14,748 nt of DNA from Betaproteobacteria bacterium (GTDB taxonomy: Bacteria > Pseudomonadota > Gammaproteobacteria > Burkholderiales > SG8-41). Each line of letters opens with the position of its first letter. Within the stretch, counting starts at the first letter, position 1. A model generated the notes under the pieces. It was not told where the DNA came from. It made no database searches and was given only the letters and a program-made list of their open reading frames with translations. The stretch spans positions 1-14,748 of the forward strand of contig JANXSE010000290.1 in assembly GCA_025356695.1 (NCBI GenBank), written 5' to 3'. Of this stretch, positions 12,314-14,748 are shown piece after piece. The translations under genes and the position numbers were made by a program.

Positions 12314-13285
12314 GTGAATTTTTCGTACCGCATTGCATTCGCAGCAGGAACAGCACTCGCATTCGCCGCCGGCAGCGCCGCGGCACAAACCTATCCGGCA
12401 AAACCCGTACGGGTTGTCATTCCGTGGCCGCCGGGCGGCGGCAACGACATTGCCGGGCGCGTCATCATGGCCAAGGTGTCCGAAGCGACGGGCCAGCAGT
12501 TCACCATCGACAACCGCGGCGGCGCCGGCGGCACCATCGGCACCGACGTGGTCGCCAAGGCCGCGCCCGACGGTTACACCATCCTCGTGCAATCGACCAC
12601 GCACGTCGGCAACGCGCATCTTTACAAAAAACTGCCGTATGACGCGCTGGCTGATTTCGCACCGGTCGGATTGTTGACGGTGCAGACCGCGGTGCTGACC
12701 GTGCACCCGTCGCTGCCGGTGAAAACGGTGCGCGAATTTGTCGCGCTGGCGCGTTCGCGGCCGGGCGAGATTCTCTATTCCACCGCTGGCAACGGCAGCA
12801 TACCGCATCTGGGCATGGCGCTGCTCGGTTCGATGACGAAGACGCAATACACGCACGTGCCCTACAAAGGCGGCGGCCCGCAGGTAATCGCGCTGGTGGC
12901 GGGCGAATCGCAGGTTTCGCTCGCCACGGTCGCCTCGGTGATTTCGCATATTCGCAGCGGACGCCTGCGCGCGCTCGGCATTTCGCTGGCGCGCCGTTCG
13001 GCGTCGTTGCCCGAGGTGCCGACGATCTCCGAAGCCGGCGTGCCTGGATACGAAATGAGTCCGTGGATTGCCGCCTTCGCGCCGGCCGGCACGCCGCGCC
13101 CGATCATCGACAAACTCAACAGCGAAATCAACCGCGCACTGAAACTGCCTGACGTTGCGCAGAACCTGTCGGCACAGGCGCTCGATCCGTGGCCGAGCAC
13201 GCCGGAGGAATTTGGTGCGCGGCTGAAAACCGATTATGAAAAATACGGGCAGTTGATCAGGCTGACGGGCGCGAAGGTTGACTAG
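12314..13285 (+). CDS. Tripartite tricarboxylate transporter (Bug/TctC family) substrate-binding protein
   Basis: This 323-residue periplasmic receptor has a signal peptide at 1-24 (hydrophobic 7-20, cleavage after AAA). It is followed by YPAKPVRVVIPWPPGGGND (27-45), DNRGGAGGTIG, APDGYTILVQ, KLPYDALADF, HVPYKGGGPQ and PTISEAGVPGY. The open frame extends far upstream to 11873, but that part translates repeats. GTG 12314 is chosen for its GGAGG six bases upstream and its clean signal peptide. It has no cysteines. It is followed after 182 bases of repeats by another Bug gene. The ligand is unknown and there are no membrane components nearby. Confidence 0.92.
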   Translation: MNFSYRIAFAAGTALAFAAGSAAAQTYPAKPVRVVIPWPPGGGNDIAGRVIMAKVSEATGQQFTIDNRGGAGGTIGTDVVAKAAPDGYTILVQSTTHVGNAHLYKKLPYDALADFAPVGLLTVQTAVLTVHPSLPVKTVREFVALARSRPGEILYSTAGNGSIPHLGMALLGSMTKTQYTHVPYKGGGPQVIALVAGESQVSLATVASVISHIRSGRLRALGISLARRSASLPEVPTISEAGVPGYEMSPWIAAFAPAGTPRPIIDKLNSEINRALKLPDVAQNLSAQALDPWPSTPEEFGARLKTDYEKYGQLIRLTGAKVD

Positions 13286-13303
13286 CGGGGGTGTGTGTTA
13301 TCG

Positions 13304-13341
13304 CCCCCCATCCTGCCCTTCCCCCTCAAGGGGGGAAGGGA
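13304..13341. repeat. Family B repeat, plus orientation
   Basis: The element reads CCCCCCATCCTGCCCTTCCC, then CCTCAAGGGGGGAAGGGA. It lies 18 bases after the stop of the third Bug gene, with a family A element 22 bases further on. Confidence 0.78.
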
Positions 13342-13363
13342 CCTTCTAACAAGCGCTGTAGAT

Positions 13364-13436
13364 CTGTAGCCCGGAAGGAGCGCAGCGTATTCCGGGACGC
13401 TTCACCCCGGATTACATTCCATTCCATCCGGGCTAC
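13364..13436. repeat. Complete family A repeat with perfect 10-bp terminal inverted repeats
   Basis: The first 34 bases (13364-13397) are identical to 4441-4474. Unlike the other copies this one is followed by a closing arm: GTAGCCCGGA (13366-13375) pairs perfectly with TCCGGGCTAC (13427-13436). It shows the likely full-length form, about 71 bases, of the element seen as half copies at 2234 and 4441. It ends 31 bases before the start of the fourth Bug gene. Confidence 0.78.
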
Positions 13437-13467
13437 AAAAAACAGCAACCCCGCAACAGGAGGAAGC

Positions 13468-14448
13468 ATGAAGCGATTGATGCAGCTATCCGCAGTTGTC
13501 GTGTGTCTGCTCGCAGCACCGGCGCTTGCCGCCGACGCGCCGCGTGCAAATGAGTACCCAACCAAACCCATCCGCTTGATCGTGCCCTTCGCCACCGGCG
13601 GCGGCACCGACATCGTCTCGCGCGTGATGGCGCAGAAAGTCGGCGACATCTTCAAGCAGGGTGTGGTCGTCGATAACCGCGGCGGCGCCGGCGGCGTGAT
13701 CGGCATGGAGATGTCGGTGCGCGCCGCGCCCGACGGCTACACCATGGGCATCATCTCCGGCAGCATCGCCACCACTGCGGCCTGCTGCAAGTTGCCCTAT
13801 GACCCGATCCATGACATCACGCCCATCAGCATGATTGCCGAGACCGGTTATCTGCTGACCATCAACCCGGCGGTGCCGGCGAAGAGCGTGCGCGAGCTGA
13901 TCGCCTATGCCAAAGCGAATCCGGGCCGCATCAATTACGGCTCGTCGGGCACCGGCAGCACTTCGCACCTCGCCGGTGAACAGTTCGACGTGCTGGCTGG
14001 AACGAAGATGACGCACATTCCGTACAAGAGTTCGGGCCCCGCGCTCGCCGACCTGATCGGCGGGCAGATCCAGATGGTCTACGGCAGCATGCCGCTGGTG
14101 GTGCCGCAGATGAATTCAAACCGCCTGCGCGTGCTTGCCATCACCACCGCGAAGCGCAACCGCGCGCTGCCCGACGTGCCCACCATCGCCGAATCTGGTC
14201 TGCCCGAATACGAAACCATCACCTGGTACGGCCTGATGGGGCCGAAGGGCCTGCCGCGCGCCATCGTCACGCGCTGGCAGAGCGCACTCGCGGAAGCCGT
14301 GAAAAGCCGCGAAATGAAAGAGCGTCTCGATATCGACGGCCTTGAAGTGCCCGAGATCGGCAGCGAATATCTGTTCAAAACCATTCAGCGCGACATCGCC
14401 AAATGGACGCGCGTGGTGAAGGCGGGGAACCTCAAGCTGGGGAATTGA
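13468..14448 (+). CDS. Tripartite tricarboxylate transporter (Bug/TctC family) substrate-binding protein with vicinal cysteines
   Basis: This 326-residue periplasmic receptor has a signal peptide at 1-21 (MKRLMQLSAVVVCLLAAPALA). It is followed by YPTKPIRLIVPFATGGGTD (30-48), DNRGGAGGVIGMEMSV, APDGYTMGII, KLPYDPIHDI, HIPYKSSGPA and PTIAESGLPEY. Two features are unusual. The PPGG loop reads ATGG, and Cys106-Cys107 are adjacent in AACCKLPYD, being the only cysteines of the mature protein. ATG 13468 has AGGAGG four bases upstream; the open frame continues upstream through repeats. The ligand is unknown. It could be co-transcribed with the preceding Bug gene or have its own promoter. Confidence 0.93.
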   Translation: MKRLMQLSAVVVCLLAAPALAADAPRANEYPTKPIRLIVPFATGGGTDIVSRVMAQKVGDIFKQGVVVDNRGGAGGVIGMEMSVRAAPDGYTMGIISGSIATTAACCKLPYDPIHDITPISMIAETGYLLTINPAVPAKSVRELIAYAKANPGRINYGSSGTGSTSHLAGEQFDVLAGTKMTHIPYKSSGPALADLIGGQIQMVYGSMPLVVPQMNSNRLRVLAITTAKRNRALPDVPTIAESGLPEYETITWYGLMGPKGLPRAIVTRWQSALAEAVKSREMKERLDIDGLEVPEIGSEYLFKTIQRDIAKWTRVVKAGNLKLGN

Positions 14449-14460
14449 TCGACTTCGCGT

Positions 14461-14748
14461 TTATTTGGCGCGGCGCCCGACCTTGTAGGCAGCGCGCTCT
14501 TCGCGCAATACACGGCGCACCCCGGGTTTTGCCGGTGCCGCCTCGATTGTTTCGAATTGGTTGATTTTGACCGAGCCTTGCGGAAATTTCGCGGTGATTT
14601 CGAGTTCGCCGCCCATCGCTTCAACGTAAGAACGTAACGTCGAAATATAAACGTCGGTGCGCCGCTCGATCTTCGAAACGTTCGCCTGGCCGACATGCAG
14701 TTCGCGCGCCATTTGTTCCTGTGACAGTTGCCGCGCCTGCCGCAGTTC
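14461..14748 (-). CDS. XRE-family helix-turn-helix regulator, possibly an antitoxin (5' end outside window)
   Basis: The frame is open from the right edge to the stop at 14461-14463, giving at least 95 residues, so the start lies outside the window. The visible part begins ELRQARQLSQEQMARELHVG and continues QANVSKIERRTDVYISTLRS, a HTH_3/XRE domain with the recognition helix around VGQANVSKIE. YVEAMGGELEITAKFP then forms a short strand-like tail. Small proteins of this type often are antitoxins or partners of RelE/HigB-like toxins encoded immediately upstream. That gene, if present, would be beyond 14748. The C-terminal 35 residues are basic. It converges on the fourth Bug gene with a 12-base gap. 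Confidence 0.82.
   Translation of the reverse strand, partial: ELRQARQLSQEQMARELHVGQANVSKIERRTDVYISTLRSYVEAMGGELEITAKFPQGSVKINQFETIEAAPAKPGVRRVLREERAAYKVGRRAK

Noticed and set aside
1..13436. CRISPR array
   Set aside because: The repeats are dispersed, in both orientations and without regular spacers. No cas-like gene is present.
13427..13442. Intrinsic terminator at TCCGGGCTAC followed by AAAAAA
   Set aside because: The run is A, not T, on the plus strand, and on the minus strand the T-run precedes the stem. It does not fit a terminator in either direction.

Overview
The window looks like a chromosomal stretch of a high-GC betaproteobacterium, most likely Burkholderiales or a relative. The reasons are codon usage, four 'Bug'-type periplasmic solute-binding proteins (TctC family, strongly expanded in that group), and two families of dispersed GC-rich palindromic repeats between genes. 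Taxonomy is inferred from gene content only. Genes are complete except the one cut by the right edge.

Layout. Positions 1-87 are an inverted repeat pair. 112-2004 (+) holds a Bug receptor and an exported spermidine-synthase-like protein. 2285-6028 (-) reads as one catabolic operon in the order GntR/FCD regulator, HpcH/HpaI-type aldolase, isocitrate-lyase/PEP-mutase-type lyase, FMN-dependent 2-hydroxyacid dehydrogenase. 6029-6234 is an AT-rich divergent control region with several dyad-symmetric sites. 6235-11344 (+) holds a second Bug receptor and a molybdenum hydroxylase of the xanthine dehydrogenase family. The hydroxylase is in the order FAD subunit, 2Fe-2S subunit, molybdopterin subunit N-half, molybdopterin subunit C-half. 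11345-12313 is repeat-rich and carries a small DUF559 nuclease-like gene. 12314-14448 (+) holds two more Bug receptors. 14461-14748 (-) is the 3' part of an XRE-type regulator, possibly an antitoxin.

How the genes may work together (inference). The Bug protein at 6235 could capture a carboxylated or aromatic compound. The molybdenum hydroxylase could add oxygen from water to that compound or a derivative. The divergent operon could process downstream acids: 2-hydroxyacid oxidation, retro-aldol cleavage and retro-Claisen-type cleavage, ending in pyruvate-type products. The GntR/FCD protein probably controls both directions from the shared intergenic region. The substrate cannot be read from the sequence.

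The most distinctive feature is the molybdenum subunit, encoded as two translationally coupled genes (TAATG overlap with a strong internal ribosome binding site). This layout recalls the separate large and medium molybdenum subunits of clostridial nicotinate dehydrogenase. The second notable theme is the repeat landscape around the DUF559 gene, whose last codons and stop are supplied by one repeat copy.
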